64,000 nucleotides of DNA from Deltaproteobacteria bacterium HGW-Deltaproteobacteria-2 (GTDB taxonomy: Bacteria; Desulfobacterota; Syntrophia; Syntrophales; Smithellaceae): the NCBI GenBank assembly GCA_002840505.1, contig PHBC01000003.1:1-64000 (forward strand), in the 5' to 3' direction. Each line of letters opens with the position of its first letter. Position 1 is the first letter of the stretch. Below the pieces are notes generated by a model. It worked only from the letters and a program-made list of their open reading frames with translations. It was not told where the DNA came from and did no database searches. This document shows positions 41,549 to 50,782 of the stretch, piece by piece. A program made the translations under genes and the position numbers.

Positions 41549-42505
41549 TTAGATGTTATTCATTACACTGAATCGTGATTTAAAATCATAATGTTCCAAA
41601 TCTTTTTGCGCCAGCTTTCGCGAAGGACATTTATGCAAACAGCAGCCACAGAAATCGCCGCAGATAATCCCGAAGCAGTTTTCCAGCATGGATTTATCGT
41701 AATAATGCATCTCCCCGCTCGATTGCGCTATGGCATAATTGATGAATGATCCGGGACCATCGGGAATTTTGATATCGCTCCTTCCGCCGGAGCCCTTGAC
41801 CATTCCGTGGATGGCATATATACAGCGAACATTATCATGTGCTGCATATTCGAATGTTCGTTCGCCAATCTGCACTGTCTGTTTTTCGTCAGCGGATAGA
41901 GCCTGCGTGGGACAGGTTTTCACGCAAATGGCGCCGCATTGCTCCTTCCGGCACAATTGTGGTCCATTGTAAAGATATGTCGGCTCAAGTTCCGCCGACG
42001 TCAAAATAGAATTGAATCGCTGCATGGCGCCAAATTCCGGCGTCAGGGCAAGTCCGTTCCACCCGAAGTCAGCAATCCCCGCGGCAACTGCCGCGTGACG
42101 GTGCGAAAACTCAGCTCGCAACTTTCCCTCAACCAGGCTTTCGTCCATGTATTTAGTCATACTGGTTAACCACGTAGGCAAGAAACAAAGGCTCTTGTGT
42201 CCCTGATACTCCAGCAATTTTGCGACACGGTTGACAATGCGCGAGCTTTCGATATTCGTTAATCCGTATCCGTAAAAAAGATAAGGTGTGATTGATTTGC
42301 ATCTGTCTTCATAGACTCCCCACACATCCGCTGTACCCTGTAAAATGTGCAGTCCGATTGAAATAACCGATTTGCATTGCGGCATAAAATCGGTGGGCCG
42401 GTGTCCATCCGGCGCATGGGCAAACCTTTCCACTGGCGCGATACCTACCAGATCAGCGCCCAGATCAAGCAGAGTTTTAACAGTTTTTTGCGTTAGATTA
42501 TCCAT
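41549..42505 (-). CDS. QueG-like double [4Fe-4S] protein of the glycyl radical locus
   Basis: The 318-residue protein has Cys clusters CRKEQCGAICVKTCPTQAL and CFGIICGDFCGCCLHKCPS, consistent with two 4Fe-4S clusters, after an N-terminal region like the catalytic part of epoxyqueuosine reductase relatives (DLVGIAPVERFAHAP, IADFGWNGLALTPEFGAMQRF). It lacks a CX3CX2C radical SAM motif, so it is not a standard glycyl radical activase. It is 33 bp downstream of the glycyl radical enzyme gene, behind GAAGGAGA, and presumably is cotranscribed. An electron-transfer or reductase role linked to the radical enzyme's product is the most natural guess. Confidence 0.72.
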   Translation of the reverse strand: MDNLTQKTVKTLLDLGADLVGIAPVERFAHAPDGHRPTDFMPQCKSVISIGLHILQGTADVWGVYEDRCKSITPYLFYGYGLTNIESSRIVNRVAKLLEYQGHKSLCFLPTWLTSMTKYMDESLVEGKLRAEFSHRHAAVAAGIADFGWNGLALTPEFGAMQRFNSILTSAELEPTYLYNGPQLCRKEQCGAICVKTCPTQALSADEKQTVQIGERTFEYAAHDNVRCIYAIHGMVKGSGGRSDIKIPDGPGSFINYAIAQSSGEMHYYDKSMLENCFGIICGDFCGCCLHKCPSRKLAQKDLEHYDFKSRFSVMNNI

Positions 42506-42538
42506 GAGTCAGTCTCCTTCTAAAAATTAATTTTCTTT

Positions 42539-44920
42539 TCAATGTACCGCGTTCATGGTCCGCGCGATTAATTCATCCTGCAGATCCGTCGACAAATCGC
42601 CAAAGTAAACCGAATATCCGGAAATGCGCACCAGCAGAAATGGATATTTCTCAGGATTTTCTTTCGCTTCACGAAGCACTGAAGCATCCAGCACGTTTAA
42701 CTGAACCTGCATGCCGCCGCGCTTAAAATAAACATCAAGAAGTGAATTCATCAGACCGCGGCCTTGTTCATCACGCAGAGTACTGGCATCAAGTTTAAGG
42801 TTAAAATTAATCCCGTTGGCGATTTGCTTGTAATCAATTTTGTTCATGGAATTTATCAACGCAGTCGGTCCGCTTCTATCCATGCCGTTCTGCGGCGCCA
42901 TGCCCGAGGCAAAGGATTCGCCACGCTGTCTGCCGCAGGGGAACGGCCCGGTCAGCTTGCCGAAATGTATATGCGCGGTATTGGAATAAAGACCCGCGAT
43001 ATATTGACCGCCGCGCGTGTTTTGCCCGGCATTGCGCATGGCTTTCGCGTACTCGCTTACGACAAAATCTGTCCAGAAATCGGCGCGATCATTATTATTA
43101 CCGAACTTCGGAGCCTTTCGCATTAAAGTAAACCAGTACGGATCAGCATTACGAGCGGTCAGTACTTCCCGTAGACGAGCCAGAGATATTTTTTTATCCT
43201 GAAAGACAATCTTCTCGATAGCGCACAGGGAATCACCGGCGGTCGATACTCCCACGCCCTGTATGCCGGAAAAGTTGTACAGAGCGGCTCCCTGAGTGGC
43301 GCACGCGCCTGAGGTCAGGCAACCGTCAATAAAGACACTGGTGAGCGGAACTGGACGATAACGGGCATGCGCCCGTTCGATGCATTGCAAATCTTTGATC
43401 ATTCTGCCGACCATGTGATTCAATTGAGTCACAAAGGCGGCGGTTACGTCATCGATATTTTTCATTCGTTCGACAGGAAGTGTCTTTGCGCCAATCCGCA
43501 AAAACGAACCAAAACACCTCCCCTGGTTCAGCGCAAGTTCCATCGCCAGCGGCACATTCACCATTGCCGCGTCGGTCGAACCGAGCGTCTTGCCCGGAGC
43601 GGTCGGTTCCACACACCCGATGGCCACATAATCGCGGGCATCGTGAATATCATAACCGACCCCGGTCATGGTGGGAATGATCACATCATCATTGAATAAA
43701 GACGGGGTATTACTTCCGCCAGCCAACGCGGTGTATATGATTTTTTTAAACCCGGCAGGCGATTCGGCGTGGAGGCGGGCATGGAAATTCGGCTGCCGCA
43801 TGCGTAAATCATTGGCGATATCAATCAACATATAACTCAATTCATTGGTCGCGTCTTTTCCTTCTCTATCCATTCCTCCTATGGTAACAACCTGCCAGCT
43901 CGGCATACCGCCGAATAATATGGTGAGGGCCTGCGAAAATACCGGTATTGTCTCGCAAAGCTTGATACTGAAAGCGGCAAGCAACTCGCGGGTTTGTTCC
44001 GGAGTGATGCGTCCTGCTGCAAGGTCGCGCTGATAGTAGGGATATAGTAATTGGTCCACGCGACCGGGACAAACGGTTTCACCCATGCTTTCCTGAAAGA
44101 TGGCGATGTGAAGAAAGAAAAGACTCTGAAGAGCTTCGCGAAAAGTTTTTGCACCATGCCGCGGAACATTGCGGCAGATCGTTGCAATGTTAAGAAGTTC
44201 GGCGCGACGCGTTTTATCGGTCTCGGCGACGGCAAGTGATTCCGCGCAATCGGCATATCGCTCACCGAAGAGAGCAAGAGCCTCCGCTGATGTTAAGGCC
44301 GCCTGATAGAAGGCATCTTTTTCCGGATAGGTATTGCGTTTTCTGAGATCTTCAATTTCTTTTTTGATCGTATCGGTGCCGAGTGCCATGAGCTTGGCAT
44401 GATTGGGGGTAAAGTGGGCTATGCCTCCCACCTCATTGATAAAGTAATCTTTTGCCCGCAATTGTTCCAAAGAATATCGAATTCGTTCAAACACATTGGG
44501 AAAAGCTTTGGCAATAATAAACCGATTTTGCCAAAACGGCATAATCATCGCAAGTTTTAATTGCTCTTTACGCGAAATGAACAGAGGATTGACGGCGCGA
44601 CCGGTAAACTTCAGCAAGTCTAGCAACACCACCAGACCATGCGACTCAGGATAGATAATTCCGCCAACACGCTTCGAGGTATAATTCCCGACGATGAGCT
44701 CGTTCGGATATATGATAACGCTCTTATTAATTAATACATGCCGTAGAGCTTCCGCCATTTGTATTATGATTGGTTTTTTCCGATTTTTTCTATCTTTGAA
44801 ATATTCCGTCCAAAGAAGCGCCCGTTCCGTGCATATGCCTCTTTCGTATTCCTGCACTTGTCGCTTCAGGCGAGTTATGCGGTCATCAACGCCCTCTATT
44901 TTAACCTGCGATGTTTGCAT
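42539..44920 (-). CDS. Glycyl radical enzyme (PFL/eliminase family), substrate unknown
   Basis: The 793-residue protein has both halves of the family signature: the active-site Cys in GCVEPTAPGKT (about residue 434) and the glycyl-radical loop RISGYSVYFGDLS near the C-terminus (about 767). The Glu two residues after the Cys (CVE) is shared by eliminating members such as choline lyase, glycerol dehydratase and HypD, rather than by pyruvate formate-lyase. The substrate pocket does not match one I can name. The ATG at 44920 has GAGG upstream; the frame is open to 44935. It is divergent from a FadR-type regulator with a double operator between them. No radical SAM activase gene is adjacent. Confidence 0.87.
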   Translation of the reverse strand: MQTSQVKIEGVDDRITRLKRQVQEYERGICTERALLWTEYFKDRKNRKKPIIIQMAEALRHVLINKSVIIYPNELIVGNYTSKRVGGIIYPESHGLVVLLDLLKFTGRAVNPLFISRKEQLKLAMIMPFWQNRFIIAKAFPNVFERIRYSLEQLRAKDYFINEVGGIAHFTPNHAKLMALGTDTIKKEIEDLRKRNTYPEKDAFYQAALTSAEALALFGERYADCAESLAVAETDKTRRAELLNIATICRNVPRHGAKTFREALQSLFFLHIAIFQESMGETVCPGRVDQLLYPYYQRDLAAGRITPEQTRELLAAFSIKLCETIPVFSQALTILFGGMPSWQVVTIGGMDREGKDATNELSYMLIDIANDLRMRQPNFHARLHAESPAGFKKIIYTALAGGSNTPSLFNDDVIIPTMTGVGYDIHDARDYVAIGCVEPTAPGKTLGSTDAAMVNVPLAMELALNQGRCFGSFLRIGAKTLPVERMKNIDDVTAAFVTQLNHMVGRMIKDLQCIERAHARYRPVPLTSVFIDGCLTSGACATQGAALYNFSGIQGVGVSTAGDSLCAIEKIVFQDKKISLARLREVLTARNADPYWFTLMRKAPKFGNNNDRADFWTDFVVSEYAKAMRNAGQNTRGGQYIAGLYSNTAHIHFGKLTGPFPCGRQRGESFASGMAPQNGMDRSGPTALINSMNKIDYKQIANGINFNLKLDASTLRDEQGRGLMNSLLDVYFKRGGMQVQLNVLDASVLREAKENPEKYPFLLVRISGYSVYFGDLSTDLQDELIARTMNAVH

Positions 44921-44952
44921 CAATACAAACCTCAAATAATATTTTCGGCTTA

Positions 44953-45040
44953 TTTGGTAATACCAATATCGTTAAATATGGCATATTGTCAATATATTTT
45001 TTTGAAATATAGCTAATTATACGATATTGGTCTTACCAAA
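44953..45040. promoter_or_regulatory. Double FadR/PdhR-type operator in divergent promoter region
   Basis: TTGGTAATACCAA (44954-44966) and TTGGTCTTACCAA (45027-45039) are each near-perfect palindromes of the TTGGTnnnACCAA kind bound by FadR-subfamily GntR proteins. They sit inside larger 20-nt arms (44953-44972 and 45021-45040) that are inverted copies of each other with 19 of 20 matches, centres 73 bp apart. The regulator gene 45179-45892 next door is a FadR-type protein, so autoregulation and control of the glycyl radical operon are likely. Confidence 0.85.
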
Positions 45041-45178
45041 TTTAAGCAAGTCTTCAATATGATAAAAGTTTGATTCCTTACTAAAAACGGTTTTTATCTC
45101 TTTTTAAAAATCCCCTACCCTCTTTTTATACTTTTATATTTTAATTAAATCTTCCCGTAAGATATGATATGAGAAGTC

Positions 45179-45892
45179 ATGGATAAAAAACTTTCCAATA
45201 AAATAGTCCGGGATATCAAACAAAAAATTCTTTCCGGAGCTTTACGCACCGGTGATCGTCTGCCTGCGGAACGCGAATTGGCTGAAAAATATAAAGTGAG
45301 CAGGATAACTATCCGTAACGCTATATCCAGATTGGTTTATCTCGGCTTTTTGCAGACAATGCCGCAAAGCGGAACCTTTATCGCCGACTTTAAGAAAAAC
45401 GCGTCTATGGAACTTCTGGTTGACATTATCTCCAGCGATGATGAAGTGGATAAATCAATTCTCATTGAGCTTATGGAAATCAGGCGAGTATTCGAAGGCT
45501 ACTGCGCCGGTCGCGCTGTAATAAAAATGGATGAATCAAGCCGAGAAGAGCTAAGAGATATGGTCAACGGCATGATTGCAAACAAGAATAATCCTGAACA
45601 ACTGGTGGAGCTTGATTACAAAATTCATTATCTATTAATGGAACTTGCCGGTAATAACGTACTGCGTCTCTTGTTCAACTCGTTTAAGCCCGTGTATCAG
45701 TTTTATCTCAAAATATTCTATGCAGTTCCAAAAAATGTAACGGGAATCCTGCCTTACTATGAACGTTTTTATAGCGCGGTCGAGTTGCGTGATGACCGCA
45801 TTGCGGCTTTTGTAATGAGTGAACTGCTTGACTACGCTGAAAGGGCTACGGTCAGAATAATTGAGAATCTGCCCCAAATAAAAATAAAATAA
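45179..45892 (+). CDS. GntR-family regulator, FadR subfamily, of the glycyl radical locus
   Basis: The 237-residue protein has the winged helix-turn-helix at residues 5-75 (LRTGDRLPAERELAEKYKVSRITIRNAISRLVYLGFL, then SGTFIADF) and a helical FCD ligand domain with the metal/ligand-type His and Asp pattern (LDYKIHYLLMELAGN). It should respond to a small organic acid, probably the substrate or product of the adjacent pathway. GAGAAG precedes the ATG. Divergent from the glycyl radical enzyme gene and convergent with the transporter gene; two matching operators lie upstream. Confidence 0.87.
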   Translation: MDKKLSNKIVRDIKQKILSGALRTGDRLPAERELAEKYKVSRITIRNAISRLVYLGFLQTMPQSGTFIADFKKNASMELLVDIISSDDEVDKSILIELMEIRRVFEGYCAGRAVIKMDESSREELRDMVNGMIANKNNPEQLVELDYKIHYLLMELAGNNVLRLLFNSFKPVYQFYLKIFYAVPKNVTGILPYYERFYSAVELRDDRIAAFVMSELLDYAERATVRIIENLPQIKIK

Positions 45893-45924
45893 CTTAATCC
45901 ATATTTTCTTTGCCAACAGTTAAA

Positions 45925-47166
45925 TCAGCTGTATTGCTTTCCTTTTTTCAACGTGAGAATGGCAAGGGCGATGCAGCTCAGCACAAAAATATTTATCATC
46001 CAGAGATAGTGATACGATCCGAATTTATCGTAGATAAAACCGCCTAAAACCGGTCCGATTGCTCCACCAACACCGATAAAAAAAGTTAAAAGACCATAGA
46101 TTGATCCCAAAACATGCCTGCCGAAACGATGGGCTATAAGAAGCGGTATTACCGGCGCAAGTGAACCGTAACCGAATCCGTAGACGAGAGCGCAAATATA
46201 GAGATCAAAGACGCTCTGCATATTCAACATCAGTATTGTTCCCACCAGCATAAACGCTATGCCCGCAAAAGAAACATATTTGGGATCTTTTATTTTGTCC
46301 GTCATCCAGCCGAAAAGGAATTGTCCGATAAAACCGGTCAAGCTTATCGCCGCCAGAGATGAGGCGGCGGCCATTTTGTCAATGCCATTGTCTGTCGCGT
46401 ATGCTACCTGATGCACAAAAACGGACATACTGATCATAACAGCCAGACCCTGACAGACCGCCAGCGTCCAGAAACGCGAATCTTTAAAAAGAGTCAGAGT
46501 GGATACTTTGTGGACAATCTGTGTTTCGGACAATGGAGCACACATCGTTGTCGTATCTCCATCAGGCAAAAGGCAATACGCTTCAGGATTTGTTTTCCTC
46601 ATAAGTGTTTGGGATATAACAATGCCCATTATTAATATAATGAAGCTTAAAGCCATCAACCCGAAACGCCAGTTAAAAGCATCGACAATGTAACCGGTAA
46701 GCGGCGTCAGCATAACGGTTCCCAGACTTATGCCCATGGAAGCAATTCCGACAGCCAGGCCTCTCTTTTTGATAAACCATTTACTGACGGAAGAACTGCA
46801 GGCGACAACACCCATTCCGGCGGCTCCCAATCCAACCATTAATCCATAACTAAGGTACAAACCGAAAGGAGTTTCTACAAAGCTGGTCATCATATAACCG
46901 CAGGCGGCAATTAAAGCTCCTGTTGTTATTATCCAACGTGGCGCGATACGATCCAGCATTCTGCCGACAAATATGGCGCAAAATGAATAGACAAGCATGT
47001 TGATGGCCGCCGCCAGTGATATTACCGAACGCGACATACCGAATTCCGTCGCCATCGGTTTAAGAAAAACGCCGAAGCAGTAACGGGCACCGTAATTCAT
47101 GCCCATTACCAGAAACGCGCCGCCTACGATGTACCATCCCCAGAATATTTTTTGATTATTTTCCAT
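45925..47166 (-). CDS. MFS transporter, oxalate/formate antiporter (OFA)-like
   Basis: A 413-residue protein with 12 predicted membrane segments and MFS loop motifs (GRMLDRIAPRWIITTGAL between segments 2 and 3, GWMTDKIKDPKYVSFAG in the second half). The opening GGAFLVMGMNYGARYCFGVFLKPMATEFGMSRS is typical of the OFA/monocarboxylate branch. It probably moves a carboxylate across the inner membrane, and its place beside the glycyl radical locus makes it the candidate substrate or product transporter. No strong ribosome site is visible. It lies convergent to the regulator, 32 bp away. Confidence 0.82.
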   Translation of the reverse strand: MENNQKIFWGWYIVGGAFLVMGMNYGARYCFGVFLKPMATEFGMSRSVISLAAAINMLVYSFCAIFVGRMLDRIAPRWIITTGALIAACGYMMTSFVETPFGLYLSYGLMVGLGAAGMGVVACSSSVSKWFIKKRGLAVGIASMGISLGTVMLTPLTGYIVDAFNWRFGLMALSFIILIMGIVISQTLMRKTNPEAYCLLPDGDTTTMCAPLSETQIVHKVSTLTLFKDSRFWTLAVCQGLAVMISMSVFVHQVAYATDNGIDKMAAASSLAAISLTGFIGQFLFGWMTDKIKDPKYVSFAGIAFMLVGTILMLNMQSVFDLYICALVYGFGYGSLAPVIPLLIAHRFGRHVLGSIYGLLTFFIGVGGAIGPVLGGFIYDKFGSYHYLWMINIFVLSCIALAILTLKKGKQYS

Positions 47167-47226
47167 GAATTAATTTTTTAAAAAATTGAATTTAAATATC
47201 CGCCGATTCTCTTTGGCAAATAAAGA

Positions 47227-48375
47227 TCAATTCGATGCGCGGCAATCGTTATACATTTGCAGCATTTTGTTATACCTATTAACCATAGACTCAAGTACGG
47301 CTGCTTTACCCTGCGTATCTGCCACTAATCGATTATACCAGCGACTTTTTTCATTGTATGCGCTGATCTTGACATTAAGATTATGGATTTTCCGCGAGTC
47401 GCCATAAGTATATCTTTGGTCTGTCGCGATGGACTCATTCTCCGCATCGAGTTCTTGTTTTATACTGTCAATCTGGTCATTCAGGCTATTAATCTCTGCT
47501 TTCTTGAGTTCGATATCATTGAGAAGACTCTCTGAGGGCGCAACGCATGTACGCTGCGAAACAGGCGGCGATTGAAGGCCAAATATCTGCACGGAGATAT
47601 ACGTTTCCATGCCGTTCATTTTTCCTTTCAATACTGCGGCACCGATCTCTTCCACTTCCGAAGAGAGGATATTTCTCCTGTGACCGGGGCTCTGCATCCA
47701 GCCATCGACGATCTTTTTATTTGTGTAGAAATCACCGTTTCCAATATTCTCCGCTATGATCTTATACTGGTAGCCTACACTCTGAGCTATATCGGAGGCT
47801 TGCTGGCCCGTGGGAGAAACATGGGCGAAATACTGTTTCTCGAGCATATCCTTTGCTCTTGATTCCGCAATGGTATTGAGGAGTAGATTCGTTCTCAAAG
47901 CCGGTAGTCTATTGAGAACACGGGCATTATTGGTAAGGATGATAATTGCCTCCCGGGTAAGTACTTCCCGCGACGCACGGCGTCCGACAGGATTGTCGGC
48001 GGTAAGAACCTTCTGAGAGGAGAGAGGGTTTCCAACAAAATTACCTGACTTGAACAAGTAACGGGGCGATTGTATCTGTGTATAAATAACCACACCCGCA
48101 ATAAGAGCAACTATGATAATTCCTGTCCCATACTTTGTACAGAACTCTGATCTTGCGCGCTTCACTTCGACTTCCCCGACCATCGCAGCAAATGTCTGTC
48201 GGTCACGCAGTGGCCGCCATAAAGTCGTGCTGCCATAACGAATTAGCGTACTCCCGGTAATTTCACCAGTCTTTAGAAACGCTTGTATCTGACTGGTCGT
48301 AAAGGGACCGCGCATGACACTCATCCCACGCCAATTCTGTTCCATGAAGTACCAGTTCGTAGACTCATTTGCCAT
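47227..48375 (-). CDS. Membrane-anchored CAP-domain protein with GYF-like domain
   Basis: The 382-residue protein starts with a GYF_2-like module (NWYFMEQNWRGMSVMRGPFTTSQIQAFLKTGEI, then WRPLRDRQTF), followed by one membrane helix (about residues 84-102, GIIIVALIAGVVIYTQI), a CAP/SCP-PR1 domain (about 145-275: MLEKQYFAHVSPTGQ, ENIGNG, WMQSPGHRRNIL) and a C-terminal coiled coil (about 285-360). It is likely exposed in the periplasm or envelope, with the GYF module inside. The role of bacterial CAP proteins is largely unknown. Start chosen at MANEST; a TTG 12 codons upstream is possible, neither with a clear ribosome site. Confidence 0.75.
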   Translation of the reverse strand: MANESTNWYFMEQNWRGMSVMRGPFTTSQIQAFLKTGEITGSTLIRYGSTTLWRPLRDRQTFAAMVGEVEVKRARSEFCTKYGTGIIIVALIAGVVIYTQIQSPRYLFKSGNFVGNPLSSQKVLTADNPVGRRASREVLTREAIIILTNNARVLNRLPALRTNLLLNTIAESRAKDMLEKQYFAHVSPTGQQASDIAQSVGYQYKIIAENIGNGDFYTNKKIVDGWMQSPGHRRNILSSEVEEIGAAVLKGKMNGMETYISVQIFGLQSPPVSQRTCVAPSESLLNDIELKKAEINSLNDQIDSIKQELDAENESIATDQRYTYGDSRKIHNLNVKISAYNEKSRWYNRLVADTQGKAAVLESMVNRYNKMLQMYNDCRASN

Positions 48376-48665
48376 GAAAGAATATTTAACAGATTGGACG
48401 AATACAGGCAAGAGAACAATCTACCGGCGCAAGAAGAACAGAGGGTAAGTTTACTTTAACTATTGCCCGGTCACACAACTGTCTCTTTGTCACTTCGAAC
48501 GTACATGAGAAGTTTTAAAGACAATATCTTCACCTTAATCCGCAGGTCGGGTACAATATTTAATTTGACATCTGATTTTGAATAATTTACAAAACAAAAT
48601 ATTTTTATTGAACAATCTTCATTTATACAAAAGCACCGGACAAATAAATTATTAAGGAATATCCC

Positions 48666-50723
48666 ATGAAACGAATACTGTCTTTTGTTTTTTGCATTCT
48701 TCTGATGTCAGTGATTTTTGCCGAGGCAGGCATATCAGACAAAAATGATAAATTGATTCAAGCAGCGGAAACAGGCAATCTGCAAGGTGTGCAAAGCGCA
48801 CTTGCGGAAGGCGCAGATATCAATGCCCTGGTGGTAAAAAAATATGAGTTCGGTATGGAAAAAGGTACAACAGCTTTAATAGCGGCATCAGAAAAAGGTC
48901 ATAAAGAAGTCGTCAAACTTCTCTTGAATAGGGGCGCTAATGTAAGAATAAAAGATATTCCTAATGGATTTACGGCTCTGGTAGTGGCATCGCAAAATGG
49001 TCACACCGATATAGTAAAACTCCTTTTGGATAAAGGCGCTAACGCTGATGAAATAGAAATCCTAACCGGCTACCCTACGTTAATATGGGCATCGGATAAA
49101 GGCTATGCGGAAATCGTTAAACGCCTTCTGGAAAAAGGAGCTAACGTAAACATAAAAGAGACCGCTAACGGCTATACCGCCCTTATGATGGCGTCACAAA
49201 AAGGTTATACCGAAGTTGTTAAAATTCTTTTGGATAAAGGTGCCGATGTAAATATGTCAGCTAATAAGGATGGGGCAACCGCCTTGATCTTGGCATCACA
49301 AAGCGGTCACACAGAGGTTGTTAAACTACTTTTGAATAAAGGTGCCGACCTGAACAAAACAGAAAAAATCAGCGGCGCCAATGCTCTGATATTGGCATCA
49401 CAAAAAGGCCATGCAGAAATTGTTAAGCTTCTTTTGAACGAGAACGTTGATATAAATTTTAGGGATGCTAAAAACAATTTAACTGCTCTGGCGTGGGCAT
49501 CTTCCGGTGGCCATGCAAAGGTAGTAAAGCTCCTTTTGGATAAAGGTGCCGATATAAATATAACAAATGAAAACGGATTCAGCTCACTGATATGGGCGGC
49601 AGATTATGGTCATACGGAAGTCGTCAAACTTCTTCTGGATAAAGGTGCAAGTATTGATGCTAGAGAAACGACCACCGGCTATAATGCATTGATGTACGCA
49701 GCAGACAACGGATATGCCGATACTGTCAGAATCCTTTTAGATAAGAAAGCTGATGTTAATACAAGAGATGTGACTCGCGGCGAAACGTCTTTAATGCGGG
49801 CATCAGGAAATGGGCATATTGAGGTCGTCAAAGTTCTTTTAGAGAAAGGTGCCGCTGTAAATACAAAATCTACTTCTGAAGGGACAACAGCTTTAATGAT
49901 TGCTGCAAGTAAAGGCCATACAGAGGTAGTAAAATTTCTTTTGGACAAAGGCGCTGATGTAAATGCCAAAAGCACCAACGGATCAACCGCCTTGAAAATG
50001 GCATCTTCTGGCGGTCATATGGAAATCGTTAAAATTCTATTGAATAAGGGCGCGGACATAAATGTAAAGGATATTTACGGATACAATGCATTGATGTGGG
50101 CAACGGAGAAAGGCGATAAGGAAATCGTCAAACTCTTTTTGGATAAAGGTGTTGACGTGAATGCAAGTGGTGTTTACGAAATTACTGCTCTAATAGTAGC
50201 GTCGTTTTCTGGCCGTACGGAAATAGTCAAACTTCTCTTGGATAGAGGTGCCAATGTAAATCTAAAAGATACCCAGGGGTTTACTGCCCTAATGGTGGCA
50301 TCCTCAGCCGGCCATGCAAAAACTGGCCTTATAACGATTAATCAAACTATGTTTGCATCACCAGCTGCTTATACGGCGATTGTCAAACTTCTTTTAGATA
50401 AAGGAGCAAAAATAGAAGTACGCAATTCCGATAACGCAACCGCCTTTTTCATAGCATCGCAGAATGGTCTTACGGAAGTTGTCAAACTTCTTTTGGAAAA
50501 AGGTGCTGATGTAAATGTACAAAACATTAATGACGCAACACCTTTGATGATGGCATCTATTGGCGGCCATACAGAGGTTGTCAAACTTCTTCTGGAAAAA
50601 GGTGCTAACATGAATGTAAAAACGAATATTGATGGAGTCGAATATACTGCTTTGAAGATAGCAAAAAAGAAAGGCTGGCGAGAAATTATAACCATATTGA
50701 AACAAGCCGGAGCAAAGGAATAG
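48666..50723 (+). CDS. Secreted ankyrin-repeat protein
   Basis: A signal peptide (MKRILSFVFCILLMSVIFAEA) leads a 685-residue protein built almost wholly of 33-residue ankyrin repeats (consensus ALMxASxxGHTEVVKLLLDKGADVN), about 18 copies from residue 35 to the end. One repeat near residue 550-580 is longer, with an insert (KTGLITINQTMFASPAAYTA). Ankyrin solenoids bind proteins. In the periplasm they may act as scaffolds or inhibitors; no enzyme domain is present. AAGGA precedes the ATG. Between repeats the DNA is also repetitive, so the copy number could change by recombination. Confidence 0.9.
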   Translation: MKRILSFVFCILLMSVIFAEAGISDKNDKLIQAAETGNLQGVQSALAEGADINALVVKKYEFGMEKGTTALIAASEKGHKEVVKLLLNRGANVRIKDIPNGFTALVVASQNGHTDIVKLLLDKGANADEIEILTGYPTLIWASDKGYAEIVKRLLEKGANVNIKETANGYTALMMASQKGYTEVVKILLDKGADVNMSANKDGATALILASQSGHTEVVKLLLNKGADLNKTEKISGANALILASQKGHAEIVKLLLNENVDINFRDAKNNLTALAWASSGGHAKVVKLLLDKGADINITNENGFSSLIWAADYGHTEVVKLLLDKGASIDARETTTGYNALMYAADNGYADTVRILLDKKADVNTRDVTRGETSLMRASGNGHIEVVKVLLEKGAAVNTKSTSEGTTALMIAASKGHTEVVKFLLDKGADVNAKSTNGSTALKMASSGGHMEIVKILLNKGADINVKDIYGYNALMWATEKGDKEIVKLFLDKGVDVNASGVYEITALIVASFSGRTEIVKLLLDRGANVNLKDTQGFTALMVASSAGHAKTGLITINQTMFASPAAYTAIVKLLLDKGAKIEVRNSDNATAFFIASQNGLTEVVKLLLEKGADVNVQNINDATPLMMASIGGHTEVVKLLLEKGANMNVKTNIDGVEYTALKIAKKKGWREIITILKQAGAKE

Positions 50724-50782
50724 ACGGATTTATTTTTAGTCTTTGTATATTTTTTCGATAATTTATTTTTCCAGGATATGGA

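Noticed and set aside
41549-42505. Gene symbol queG for the double 4Fe-4S proteins (also 30348-31136)
   Set aside because: Only the Fe-S part and general layout match; the proteins are not convincing epoxyqueuosine reductases, so no symbol is given.
41549-42505. Activase for the glycyl radical enzyme
   Set aside because: No CX3CX2C radical SAM motif is present; the Cys patterns are those of ferredoxin-type clusters.
48770-50720. Regular DNA repeats that might be taken for CRISPR
   Set aside because: They are 99-bp in-frame ankyrin repeats without spacers of unrelated sequence.
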